Shown: positions 51,177-58,966 of the stretch, piece after piece
Layout: each line of letters starts with the position of its first letter
Position numbering within the stretch: the first letter of the stretch is position 1
NCBI RefSeq assembly: GCF_038624605.1
Contig: NZ_CP152020.1
Coordinates: forward strand, 930,001-994,000
Direction of reading: 5' to 3'
Length of the DNA: 64,000 nucleotides
From: Psychrobacillus sp. FSL K6-4046
GTDB taxonomy: Bacteria > Bacillota > Bacilli > Bacillales_A > Planococcaceae
Made by a program: the position numbers and the translations under genes
Notes under the pieces: model-generated
Seen by the model: only the letters and a program-made list of their open reading frames with translations
The model's database searches: none
Told to the model about the DNA's origin: nothing

Positions 51177-52160
51177 CTATTTAGTATAATCCACAACGAT
51201 GTAAGGCTGTAATTGGAATGGTTTTGGTGCAATGTTACGATCGTTCCACATACCGAACCATCTTTCTAATGGATAGAAGTAATATCCGTCCTGCCAATGG
51301 TCAGATGTATCATACGGGTCTGCAAAGATAAGCATGTCATCACCAATACCTGGTGTTCCATTATTATCATATCCAATAATGGCTTGCCAATGTCCATCCC
51401 AATCTGCCCACTCAACCATAATTGGTCGGTCATTAGAAAGATGGCCAGTTAACCATTTAACAAAGTAGCTATCCTTAGCATCTGTTACCCATGCTTCAGT
51501 AGTCTCACTATTTTCAGAAGCATATAAGCTGTTCCATGTGAAAGTAGCAGGAAGGTTTCCTACATTATTTCCGGTTGCACCATCTGCTTCTTGAATTAGA
51601 TCGTTTGCTGCATAATTCACTTTATAGCTTGTCTCTACCACTTTAAAGCCCTCTAGACTAGTAAAGAAATTATGGAGCTGGCTAACGTCTGTCCCGTATT
51701 CTGGGAAGTTGTTTGCAGAACCAGGCTTTGCTCCTGGAGTGTCCAAGTCGGTCATTGCTTTCATTTGCTCAGCAATATCCATTTCTGTCATGTCTGTGAA
51801 GCCAAAATGGTTAGCGACCATTAATGCGGTAGCAGGTCCACAAGACCATTCCGTTGTTTGCTGCATCGTTTGGAAATTTTCGATTAGTAGTAATTGATCA
51901 TCTGATTTCATGTTGTAAAAATCAGGGGCTTTAAAATAACGAGACTCTTTGTTATCGCCAGCTTCTGCATAGGCATCAGCACCGCCGTTTTCATCATAGT
52001 CTTCGCCTTTAATCATAGTTGGTTTAACTGCCACAGTAGTTTCGGCTGACGCTTTTGTGTCTACTTCCTTGTTAACCTCCGCTTGTGAATCTGTGTTCTC
52101 TGAGCACGCAGATAATAATAGCATTGCGGATGCTAAAACTGCTGTAAGGGTTCTTTTCAT
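51177..52160 (-). CDS. C39-like papain-fold cysteine peptidase lipoprotein
   Basis: A 327-residue lipoprotein (signal peptide 1-18, lipobox LLSAC with Cys19), followed by an acidic linker and a C39-like peptidase domain (about 95-327). The catalytic Cys107 is in QQTTEWSCGPATALM, the likely His257 in DGHWQAIIGYD and the Asp281 in FADPYD, in the order expected for C39/papain-like folds. It would act on the outer side of the membrane. The substrate is not known; there is no bacteriocin exporter nearby. The start ATG 52160 is followed by the standard KR signal start. Confidence 0.78.
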   Translation of the reverse strand: MKRTLTAVLASAMLLLSACSENTDSQAEVNKEVDTKASAETTVAVKPTMIKGEDYDENGGADAYAEAGDNKESRYFKAPDFYNMKSDDQLLLIENFQTMQQTTEWSCGPATALMVANHFGFTDMTEMDIAEQMKAMTDLDTPGAKPGSANNFPEYGTDVSQLHNFFTSLEGFKVVETSYKVNYAANDLIQEADGATGNNVGNLPATFTWNSLYASENSETTEAWVTDAKDSYFVKWLTGHLSNDRPIMVEWADWDGHWQAIIGYDNNGTPGIGDDMLIFADPYDTSDHWQDGYYFYPLERWFGMWNDRNIAPKPFQLQPYIVVDYTK

Positions 52161-52349
52161 TTATCCCCATCCTTTTCTTCTTTTTTTGAAACACAAGAAT
52201 TTATTATATAGAAAGTAGGGAACAAATCAATAGATCGATTTATATTATTTTTTTACTTTATTTTGAAATTAGCTTTAAGTCAAATACGAACAATGAAAAA
52301 AGAATAATGAAATTTATATGCTTTTTAATAATAGTTTAAATTACATCTA

Positions 52350-52430
52350 GCTGGACACCCTACGCCGGGTGAGCGATTAGCATTCACCTGTCACTCCAAT
52401 CAATAAATAGTTAATGTTCGTGTTTAATCT
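52350..52430. repeat. Palindromic intergenic repeat, degenerate copy in opposite orientation
   Basis: Reading the minus strand gives TTGATTGGAGTG, then ATCGCTCACCC and GTGTCC, matching the arms of the copy at 39766-40038; GTTCGTGTTTAATCTG also matches its flank. It lies in the 445-bp gap 52161-52605. Confidence 0.55.
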
Positions 52431-52509
52431 GTAAAATGCTTTTAAGGAAATTTGCTCAGCTTATTAACATAAAGCTATGTTAAAGGTAAAGGCTGATTTT
52501 AAATATACA

Positions 52510-52544
52510 TAAAAAATGAGCTAGGATATTTCCTCCCAGCTCAT
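52510..52544 (-). terminator. Terminator of the S51 peptidase gene
   Basis: ATGAGCTAGG and CCCAGCTCAT pair with one mismatch; on the minus strand six T follow. Confidence 0.75.
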
Positions 52545-52566
52545 CTTGCTTTGACATTGATTTTTT

Positions 52567-52592
52567 ACTAAAGCACCCGTTAGTTTAATAAG
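52567..52592. repeat. Small interspersed repeat, family 2 variant
   Basis: ACTAAAGCACCCGTTAGTTT is nearly identical to ACTAAAGCACCTCGTTAGTT at 53392-53411, both followed by AATA-AGAA-like sequence. Imperfectly self-complementary (ACTAA and TTAGT). Confidence 0.45.
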
Positions 52593-52605
52593 AACAGCGA
52601 TAGGT

Positions 52606-53232
52606 CTATTCAATTATGATTACTTCTCCATCCCTCAATGCTTTAAATAGAATTTTATTCTCGATCATAAAATCAATTGCTCGGTCCATATCGTTAGATT
52701 CTTTGTGGTCTGATTTATAATGTGGGGCAATTACATAATCCAAAATGCATAAACCCTCCCATATAGTTTGATGTTCATTACCGTAAGGTTTCTGCTCAGG
52801 TTCGTCTGCTAAGTGAATGCCTTTTAAAGTTGGTCCAAGAATACAACAACCTGCACTATATCCCCCATATAGAATATCTCTTTTATCTTTAAAATACTTT
52901 TTAATGATTTCATCAAAACCGCTTAATCTCATTGCTTGAGCAAGAATAAAAGTATTGCCGCCTCTTACCCAAATAACATCGTATTGATCAAGCTTTTCTT
53001 TCAATCCTTCGGGTTTATGGAAGTACATTTTTAAATCTAAAATATCCACTGTGAAACCTATTCTTTGCAGTTCACTTACGTCTGCAACATCACTTTTATT
53101 TTTTCTTTCTAAATCAGTCGCAAAGTCTAATGCATTATTGATATATGCTACTTTTTTATTCCCATTTTTCGTTAATTCGATTAGCTTCCGTTCTTCGTTT
53201 CCAATTTTAAAAGATGAAAGATAAAATTTCAT
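52606..53232 (-). CDS. S51 family peptidase (YgaJ/PepE-like)
   Basis: A 208-residue cytoplasmic serine peptidase of family S51. The nucleophile Ser126 is in GGYSAGCCI, the nearby Glu/His segment is IAPHYKSDHKES, and WVRGGNTF is family-typical. PepE-type enzymes cleave Asp-X dipeptides; Gram-positive YgaJ-like members are less studied. ATG 53232 follows GGGGGAC. A terminator lies 60 bp beyond the stop. Confidence 0.83.
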   Translation of the reverse strand: MKFYLSSFKIGNEERKLIELTKNGNKKVAYINNALDFATDLERKNKSDVADVSELQRIGFTVDILDLKMYFHKPEGLKEKLDQYDVIWVRGGNTFILAQAMRLSGFDEIIKKYFKDKRDILYGGYSAGCCILGPTLKGIHLADEPEQKPYGNEHQTIWEGLCILDYVIAPHYKSDHKESNDMDRAIDFMIENKILFKALRDGEVIIIE

Positions 53233-53391
53233 ATTGTCCCCCTTATTGTGGATTTCAATTGCTCACTTTCTAAGCTTTCCTTTTCTGTTAAATGGCAAGA
53301 TTGTTGAACACAAGTTAAAAACACTCTTCAACTAAACTGTCTCATTAATTCAATAAGTAAAAAGAGTTGCCTAAGCAACCCTATGATCTTT

Positions 53392-53417
53392 ACTAAAGCA
53401 CCTCGTTAGTTGAATAG
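53392..53417. repeat. Small interspersed repeat, family 2 variant
   Basis: ACTAAAGCACCTCGTTAGTT plus GAATAG repeats the element at 52567-52592. It lies in the 246-bp gap between the S51 peptidase and the small membrane protein gene. Confidence 0.45.
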
Positions 53418-53478
53418 AAAAAGGGGCTCTCTCTGTTTAAAAGCACTTTTACAATACTCTATTATTAGAGACAAATTA

Positions 53479-53769
53479 TTAACTTAAAAGTAATTCAAAA
53501 AAGAATATTCCGAAAGAAAAACCTAATAGTAATATAAAAGCATATAACAACTTCATTTTCATTGTTTGGTCATCGAAAACCATTCCTGAATAACGATACA
53601 TCCAATAAATTATTGGTAAAACTACTACAATACAAAAAATACTTTCAAAGGAAAAACTGAGATTAACGGTAGTGCTAATCTTTGACAGAAGAGATGTTAA
53701 GCATCCTACCACAAAACCAATTGTATACCCACCTAGTAAAAAGTGTTTTAATTCAACTTTTCTTTCCAA
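53479..53769 (-). CDS. Hypothetical small membrane protein
   Basis: A 96-residue protein with three predicted transmembrane helices (about 9-29, 41-59 and 72-94) and short loops. It starts at TTG 53769 after AAGGTG. No family was recognised. Confidence 0.5.
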   Translation of the reverse strand: MERKVELKHFLLGGYTIGFVVGCLTSLLSKISTTVNLSFSFESIFCIVVVLPIIYWMYRYSGMVFDDQTMKMKLLYAFILLLGFSFGIFFFELLLS

Positions 53770-53830
53770 GACCTTTCACCTTCTTAAAACTGTTTTTTTA
53801 AACAAAAGATTTTCTTACAAGTTAAACAAC

Positions 53831-53930
53831 ATTCTTCAACTAACCTGCTGCGTTAGTTTAAGTGTAACATTTCACAAACTAAATCGCTTCATGAAAAAAA
53901 CCAACCCTAGCCTTTAACAGAGCCTAAAAT
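53831..53930. repeat. Small interspersed repeat, family 2, longest copy
   Basis: TTCAACTAAC (53835-53844) is largely complementary to GTTAGTTTAAG (53852-53862). The downstream part TAGCCTTTAACAGAGC matches the copy at 30811-30880, and TTAGTTTAAGTGTAACA matches 48440-48456. Confidence 0.5.
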
Positions 53931-54017
53931 AAACAGTAAGAAAAATTAGTTTTATATATATTTACTTCCATAAATTAGCTATGATTAAAAGAAAATGGAC
54001 TAAATGAGGTGGAACAA

Positions 54018-54713
54018 ATGTCTAAACGAATTTTATTGGTCGAGGATGATGAATCCATTAGTGAAATGGTTGAGAAATATTTAAGAAGTGAGGGCTTTAT
54101 CATCACGAGTGTGAACAATGGAGAAGCAGCGGTTAAGCAAAATCAATCCTCTGCCTTTGACTTGATCATTTTAGATATTATGATGCCAAAGCTAGATGGC
54201 TTAGAAGTTTTGAGGATCATTCGAGAAACTAGTGCTGTGCCTATATTAATTATGTCGGCAAAGGATAGCGATGTGGATAAGGCATTAGGACTGGGCTTAG
54301 GGGCTGATGATTATCTTGTCAAGCCTTTTTCATTACTCGAGCTATCTGCAAGAGTAAAGGCTGCGATAAGAAGAGCAACACAATATTCACGGGAGCAGCA
54401 AGTAAACGAGGATGTAATTGAAATAGGGGATTTGAAGATAGATGTTACTAACTTTATGGTTACGAAGGGAAAGGAACACATAAAGCTTACTGCGAAAGAG
54501 TTTGCTATCTTAAAACTATTTGCTTCCAATCAAAACCGTGTATTTACTAAACAGCAGATTTATCAGTTGGTTTGGGATGATGAATACTACGGGGATGAGA
54601 ATATCATTAATGTTCATATGAGAAGGCTTAGAGAGAAGATAGAAGAAGAACCATCAAACCCGAGGTATATCAAAACCTTGTGGGGAATTGGCTATAAGCT
54701 GGAAGGTTTTTAA
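54018..54713 (+). CDS. OmpR/PhoB family response regulator
   Basis: A 231-residue response regulator. The receiver domain has ED-D at 9-11, phosphoacceptor Asp53 in IILDIMMPKLDG and the KPF switch lysine. The winged-helix output domain ends NPRYIKTLWGIGYKLEGF. ATG 54018 is chosen after GAGGTGG; GTG 54009 overlaps that site. The kinase gene follows after one base, then a BcrAB-like exporter. It probably activates the exporter promoter, where a direct repeat typical of OmpR-type sites is present at 55659-55675. Confidence 0.88.
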   Translation: MSKRILLVEDDESISEMVEKYLRSEGFIITSVNNGEAAVKQNQSSAFDLIILDIMMPKLDGLEVLRIIRETSAVPILIMSAKDSDVDKALGLGLGADDYLVKPFSLLELSARVKAAIRRATQYSREQQVNEDVIEIGDLKIDVTNFMVTKGKEHIKLTAKEFAILKLFASNQNRVFTKQQIYQLVWDDEYYGDENIINVHMRRLREKIEEEPSNPRYIKTLWGIGYKLEGF

Positions 54714-54714
54714 T

Positions 54715-55650
54715 ATGGTACTCTTTTTATCTTCCACTATTATTTTATTGTTTGCCTTCATTGGTTTCCAGTACAAAGAAAAAAGAAATCTCACCTCTAG
54801 CATTGCCTATACGCACCAAAAGCTTCATGGCATCATCCAGGAGAATTCAGGAGAGAAAGTTTTAGCACATACCGAGCATGATGAGCTCCGGCAACTATTG
54901 AATACAATTAACGAGTTATTAGACGAAAAACAAAAAATACTTGCAACTCATACAAGGCTAGAAGAATCCATGCGAAAAATGCTTTCCAATGTTTCACACG
55001 ATTTGAAAACGCCGTTAACTGTCATTTTAGGATATATTGAAATGCTAGAAATTGCTCCCTCCCTACAGGAAGAAGAACGGCAACAGCTCCTTGTTAAACT
55101 ACATACTAAAACAAATGAAGTACTTAAAATTATCCATACCTTTTTTGACTTGGCGAAAATTGAGGCAGGGGACCAACAATACCCATTATCTAAGGTAAAC
55201 ATAAATGAAATATGTCGTAAGAACATTTTATCCTTCTATGATCTGATAACAGCAAAGCACATGCATGTTGAAATTGAGATACCAGAAAACAATTTATATG
55301 CATTTGGTAATGAGGAGGCAATAGATAGAGTTCTAAACAATCTATTATCCAATGCATTAACCTATGGTGCAGACGGTAAAAACATCGGGTTAACGTTGAG
55401 ATACGATGAGTCCAATATTTATATTGATATTTGGGATAAGGGAAAAGGAATCGAAGAGTATCATATCGATTGGGTTTTTGAAAGAACATATACGATGAAC
55501 GATTCTAGGAATAAACATTTCCAAGGCAGTGGATTAGGCCTAACAATTACAAAGCGGCTTCTTGAAATAATGGGAGGCTCTATTCATCTATCAAGTATCC
55601 CTCATGAAAAGACAATTTTTACTGCAACCCTGAAGCGAATTACTTTTTAA
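54715..55650 (+). CDS. Sensor histidine kinase
   Basis: A 311-residue kinase with a single N-terminal transmembrane helix (about 2-20), a short helical linker, a HisKA domain with phosphoacceptor His95 in SNVSHDLKTPL and an HATPase domain with NNLLSNALTYG, IWDKGKGI and GSGLGLTITKRL. No extracellular sensor domain is present, so the signal may come from the membrane or the partner transporter. ATG 54715 follows GGAAGG; the longer frame overlaps the regulator gene. Confidence 0.85.
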   Translation: MVLFLSSTIILLFAFIGFQYKEKRNLTSSIAYTHQKLHGIIQENSGEKVLAHTEHDELRQLLNTINELLDEKQKILATHTRLEESMRKMLSNVSHDLKTPLTVILGYIEMLEIAPSLQEEERQQLLVKLHTKTNEVLKIIHTFFDLAKIEAGDQQYPLSKVNINEICRKNILSFYDLITAKHMHVEIEIPENNLYAFGNEEAIDRVLNNLLSNALTYGADGKNIGLTLRYDESNIYIDIWDKGKGIEEYHIDWVFERTYTMNDSRNKHFQGSGLGLTITKRLLEIMGGSIHLSSIPHEKTIFTATLKRITF

Positions 55651-55658
55651 AGCATAAC

Positions 55659-55675
55659 TTAAGAAATTCGTAAGA
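55659..55675. promoter_or_regulatory. Putative response-regulator binding site (direct repeat)
   Basis: TTAAGA (55659-55664) and GTAAGA (55670-55675) are direct half-sites 11 bp apart, one helical turn. They lie just upstream of the expected -35 position of a -10 element TATACT at 55697-55702. This is the usual layout for activation by an OmpR-type regulator. Confidence 0.5.
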
Positions 55676-55741
55676 TGGAAGTAATAAAAAAGAGAGGTTC
55701 GTTTTCTATACTAAGAATAGAACGAAGAGGGAGAGGATTCA

Positions 55742-56665
55742 ATGTCATATATATTGAAAACAAATCATCTGACAAAAGTATTCGAAGGTAAGGAAGTCGT
55801 TTCTTCTGTTAATATGAATGTTCAAAAGGGAGAAATTTACGGGTTTTTAGGTCCTAATGGAGCAGGTAAAACAACGGTCATGAAAATGATAACCAATCTT
55901 ATAAAACCGACAAATGGTGAAATAGAAATATTTGGCGAAAGGCTAACCGATCAATCATTCGAGGTCTTAAAAAGAATTGGATCCATAATTGAATATCCAA
56001 TTTTTTATGATAAGCTGACTGCACGCGAAACACTTCAGCTTCATTGCGATTACATGGGTTATTATAATCAAAATGAAATAGAGCAAGTATTAGATATGGT
56101 TAGTCTAGTAAACACAGGAAACAAGCGAGTAAAAGAATTCTCTCTGGGGATGAAGCAAAGGCTGGGTATTGCACGTGCAATTATCACAAAGCCGGAATTG
56201 CTTATTTTAGATGAACCAATAAACGGGCTAGACCCTCAAGGTATAAAGGAAATGAGAGATTTATTTCGAATGCTTTCTAAGGAATATGGCATTACCATTA
56301 TTGTTTCAAGCCATATTTTAGGAGAGATAGAGCAATTAGCGGATACAATTGGAGTCATCAACAATGGGAAACTCATTCAAGAAATTTCACTTGCACAATT
56401 AACTCGTAGTCAAACCGACTACATCGAGCTGGTTGTTCAAGACATACAGAAAACTTCCTTCCTGCTAAGTGAGAAGTTACTTTTAGTTAACTTTAAATTA
56501 GTAGACGATCATTGTATTCGTATATACGATTCAACGCTCACACCACAAATGATTTCCAAGGTTTTGTATGAACACGATATTGAAATAGAGGCCATTAGTA
56601 AAAAGACAAGTACATTAGAGGAATACTTCTTAAAGCTAGTCAATGGGGGTGTAGTAAATGTTTAA
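55742..56665 (+). CDS. ABC transporter ATP-binding protein, BcrA/lantibiotic-immunity type
   Basis: A 307-residue ATPase. It has Walker A GPNGAGKTT (about 39-47), the signature region FSLGMKQRLGIARAI, Walker B LLILDEPINGLDPQG and a C-terminal extension of about 90 residues. The combination with a short ABC-2 permease and an upstream two-component system resembles BcrA or lantibiotic self-protection exporters. GGGAGAGG precedes ATG 55742. The permease gene overlaps its end. Confidence 0.87.
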   Translation: MSYILKTNHLTKVFEGKEVVSSVNMNVQKGEIYGFLGPNGAGKTTVMKMITNLIKPTNGEIEIFGERLTDQSFEVLKRIGSIIEYPIFYDKLTARETLQLHCDYMGYYNQNEIEQVLDMVSLVNTGNKRVKEFSLGMKQRLGIARAIITKPELLILDEPINGLDPQGIKEMRDLFRMLSKEYGITIIVSSHILGEIEQLADTIGVINNGKLIQEISLAQLTRSQTDYIELVVQDIQKTSFLLSEKLLLVNFKLVDDHCIRIYDSTLTPQMISKVLYEHDIEIEAISKKTSTLEEYFLKLVNGGVVNV

Positions 56666-57353
56666 GCTAATGAAGCTAGAGATGAAAAAGTTTAAACTGG
56701 GCTCCTATTCGGTTAACGCTGTAATTGCTAATTTTGTTATTCTCGGGTTTATATTTCTAATAGCGTATATATCTAAAGTAGAAGGTGACCAGGACTTTGT
56801 AAATTACCAGGAGGTCTTAACGGTTATCGATTCATTTGTGAGGGGAACCTTTATCATCTTCGCTGCCACATTAATAGCGAAGTTAATCATAGGAGAATTC
56901 AAAAATAAAACAATTACAACATTATTTATGTATCCAATTAGTAGGAAAAAAATAATAACGGCAAAGCTTGCTATTGTATTTATATTTACTTTTACATGGA
57001 TCATTATTTCGAATCTATTTATTACGTCAGTCTATTGCCTCGTTAGTGTAAACTATCAGCTAATTCCTGATACGCTAACGGCTTCGCTTCTTCAAGAACA
57101 TGGTGTTAGTGTATTGATGTATGCAGTTGCAGCTTCTGGTATGTCGCTAATTCCTCTTTACTTTGGTATGAAGAAATATTCCATACCTACTACAATTATT
57201 ACATCTATTCTAATTGTAGTGCTAGTTACCAGTAATAATGGTGGATTTTCATTGAATGATATATTTGTTATACCTTTGTCACTGGCATTAATCGGTTTAG
57301 TTATTGCATATCTTGCTATTCGAAATATAGATAGAATCGATATAGGAGTATAG
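56658..57353 (+). CDS. ABC-2 type permease, BcrB-like
   Basis: A 231-residue membrane protein with six predicted transmembrane helices (about 20-38, 60-80, 105-128, 148-168, 177-194 and 203-220). The segment GEFKNKTITTLFMYPISRKKIITAKL (about 86-111) is typical of ABC-2 permeases of the BcrB/lantibiotic-immunity type. ATG 56658 follows GGGGGTG inside the ATPase gene. It probably exports or detoxifies a peptide antibiotic. Confidence 0.82.
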   Translation: MFKLMKLEMKKFKLGSYSVNAVIANFVILGFIFLIAYISKVEGDQDFVNYQEVLTVIDSFVRGTFIIFAATLIAKLIIGEFKNKTITTLFMYPISRKKIITAKLAIVFIFTFTWIIISNLFITSVYCLVSVNYQLIPDTLTASLLQEHGVSVLMYAVAASGMSLIPLYFGMKKYSIPTTIITSILIVVLVTSNNGGFSLNDIFVIPLSLALIGLVIAYLAIRNIDRIDIGV

Positions 57354-57397
57354 GTTAGCGTATAGGTTAGCTAGAACTGCAGTCAGGGGATTGAGAA

Positions 57398-57886
57398 ATG
57401 AAAGTAAATCGAAGTGAGTTACAAACGAATGATGATATTTGGAATGCTGTTTTATCTGCTGCTTATGTAAACTATGCTTTTCCGACCGAAAATGAAAAAA
57501 AGGATGACATATTTATTTTATTTAGTTACTTTTGTGAAATGGAAAGTGGAGGCCATGAAGCCTTGCTCAATTGGTTATCAGAAACAATGCAAGGATTGGG
57601 TATCCAAAAATACGTAAGTCGACTGACTAAAATGCTGGAGCTGATTGGTGCGGGGGATTATGCAAAAATCGAAAAGGTCTATTTAGAAGAAATGTTGAAG
57701 AGATACTTAACCATAGAAAATAGTGGATTTGAGGATCCTGATTTTGAAAAAGTAGAAGCGGAGTACCTAATTGTAGTGGAGAGAGCAGATGAAGAATATA
57801 GAAATTTAGAAGAACAGATCAATGAGCGTTTATACAACTATGCAGTGAATATACATGAAGAGGTATTAGAAATTGTTAATCATTAA
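57398..57886 (+). CDS. Hypothetical protein, possibly DMP19/DUF4375-like
   Basis: A 162-residue soluble, acidic, mainly helical protein. The segment ESGGHEALLNWLSETMQGLG and the spacing of helices recall DMP19/DUF4375 domains, some of which occur with two-component or toxin systems, but this is tentative. AGGGGATTGAG precedes ATG 57398. It is only 44 bp after the permease gene and may be in the same operon. Confidence 0.55.
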   Translation: MKVNRSELQTNDDIWNAVLSAAYVNYAFPTENEKKDDIFILFSYFCEMESGGHEALLNWLSETMQGLGIQKYVSRLTKMLELIGAGDYAKIEKVYLEEMLKRYLTIENSGFEDPDFEKVEAEYLIVVERADEEYRNLEEQINERLYNYAVNIHEEVLEIVNH

Positions 57887-57894
57887 GCAATATA

Positions 57895-57931
57895 AAAAAG
57901 ATGGAGTGATAGTTTCACTGCCTTCTTTTTT
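57895..57931 (+). terminator. Terminator after the hypothetical protein gene
   Basis: The stem of GGAGTGA and TCACTGCC with flanking AAAAAG/CTTCTTTTTT is followed by seven T. Confidence 0.72.
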
Positions 57932-57986
57932 ATTTTGGGGATGAAAAAAAACGGAAGTTACATCACGGCATACAGCGATACTATTA

Positions 57987-58241
57987 TTACAAATCAAAGA
58001 GATAAAATGAACCTAGTATACAAACCAAAGTTACTATCCATAAAGTTCCATAGGTAAATTTATTTAGTTCTCTGTCTAGTAAAGATATAGATTGAATAAC
58101 TGTAATAGCTACAGCGACAAAGAGGGCTCCCAATAAGGCTCCCATTAAAGTAGGCAAGTCGTATATATATTCATCAATAAATAAAAATAGAATAATAGAA
58201 AACGGTATTGAAACGCTAGAAAGAAAATGCTTTAAATTCAT
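57987..58241 (-). CDS. Hypothetical small membrane protein
   Basis: An 84-residue protein with three predicted transmembrane helices (about 8-25, 29-50 and 62-82). It starts at ATG 58241, preceded by AAAGGTG. It ends 17 bp after the ClbS-like gene ends on the same strand, so they may be co-transcribed. No family was recognised. Confidence 0.55.
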   Translation of the reverse strand: MNLKHFLSSVSIPFSIILFLFIDEYIYDLPTLMGALLGALFVAVAITVIQSISLLDRELNKFTYGTLWIVTLVCILGSFYLFDL

Positions 58242-58257
58242 TTGAATTCACCTTTCT

Positions 58258-58767
58258 TTATGAGCAGGCTATAGACATTCCAATAGTTTCACATTTTTTA
58301 ATTGCCCAGCTGTAATGATTGGAAGTATTTGCTGCAAAATAGCTGTGTAAGTTACTTGTTTTCGTCCATTTATAATATCTTTTCGTCATAATTTCTTCAT
58401 TGGTATGTGATTCAATTAAATCCATTATTCTTTTGTGACTTAACCTCACCTTTTTTATAGCCTGAGCTAACGTTACTTCTTGATAGTTTTCCCAAATTTG
58501 CAGATTTAGTAGCTTGATAGTATTCCATTTATAACCAGGTGCTGGCATGAAAGGAATGTCTCCATCCATACCTTCTCTATACCATCTCTCCAGCATTACA
58601 TGCCATTCGTACAGATGCATTAACACATCACGAAAGTTCTTATCTCTTTCATTTGTCTCAATGGAGGTACCCCTTTTTCTACTCGGTATAGATTCAATTA
58701 TTTTAAGCAAAGATTCAAAGGCTTTGTTGCTATTTAGCAATAGAATTTCTTTTTCACTTTTCTCCAT
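58258..58767 (-). CDS. ClbS/DfsB family four-helix bundle protein
   Basis: A 169-residue protein of the ClbS/DfsB (DUF1706) group. The hallmarks are the segment RDVLMHLYEWHVMLERWYREG (about 52-72), PGYKWN and the C-terminal YKWTKTSNLHSYFAANTSNHYSWAIKKC. ClbS hydrolyses the warhead of colibactin in E. coli; most relatives have unknown function. ATG 58767 follows AGGAGGAAG; the longer frame to 58827 includes that site. Confidence 0.82.
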   Translation of the reverse strand: MEKSEKEILLLNSNKAFESLLKIIESIPSRKRGTSIETNERDKNFRDVLMHLYEWHVMLERWYREGMDGDIPFMPAPGYKWNTIKLLNLQIWENYQEVTLAQAIKKVRLSHKRIMDLIESHTNEEIMTKRYYKWTKTSNLHSYFAANTSNHYSWAIKKCETIGMSIACS

Positions 58768-58966
58768 CAAGTATAACTTCCTCCTATATAAATAAATATT
58801 AACATTGGAATGAGAATATTGTAACAAAATTCAGAAATAGGAGATAGAGCGATTGATGAAATTTTAAAATTTAATTCAGTGCTTTAGAACTAATTTAAAC
58901 TATATCTATTTTTATATTATTCTAAGATAATAAGGAGAATATATAAAATTTTGGAGGAACTCTAAC

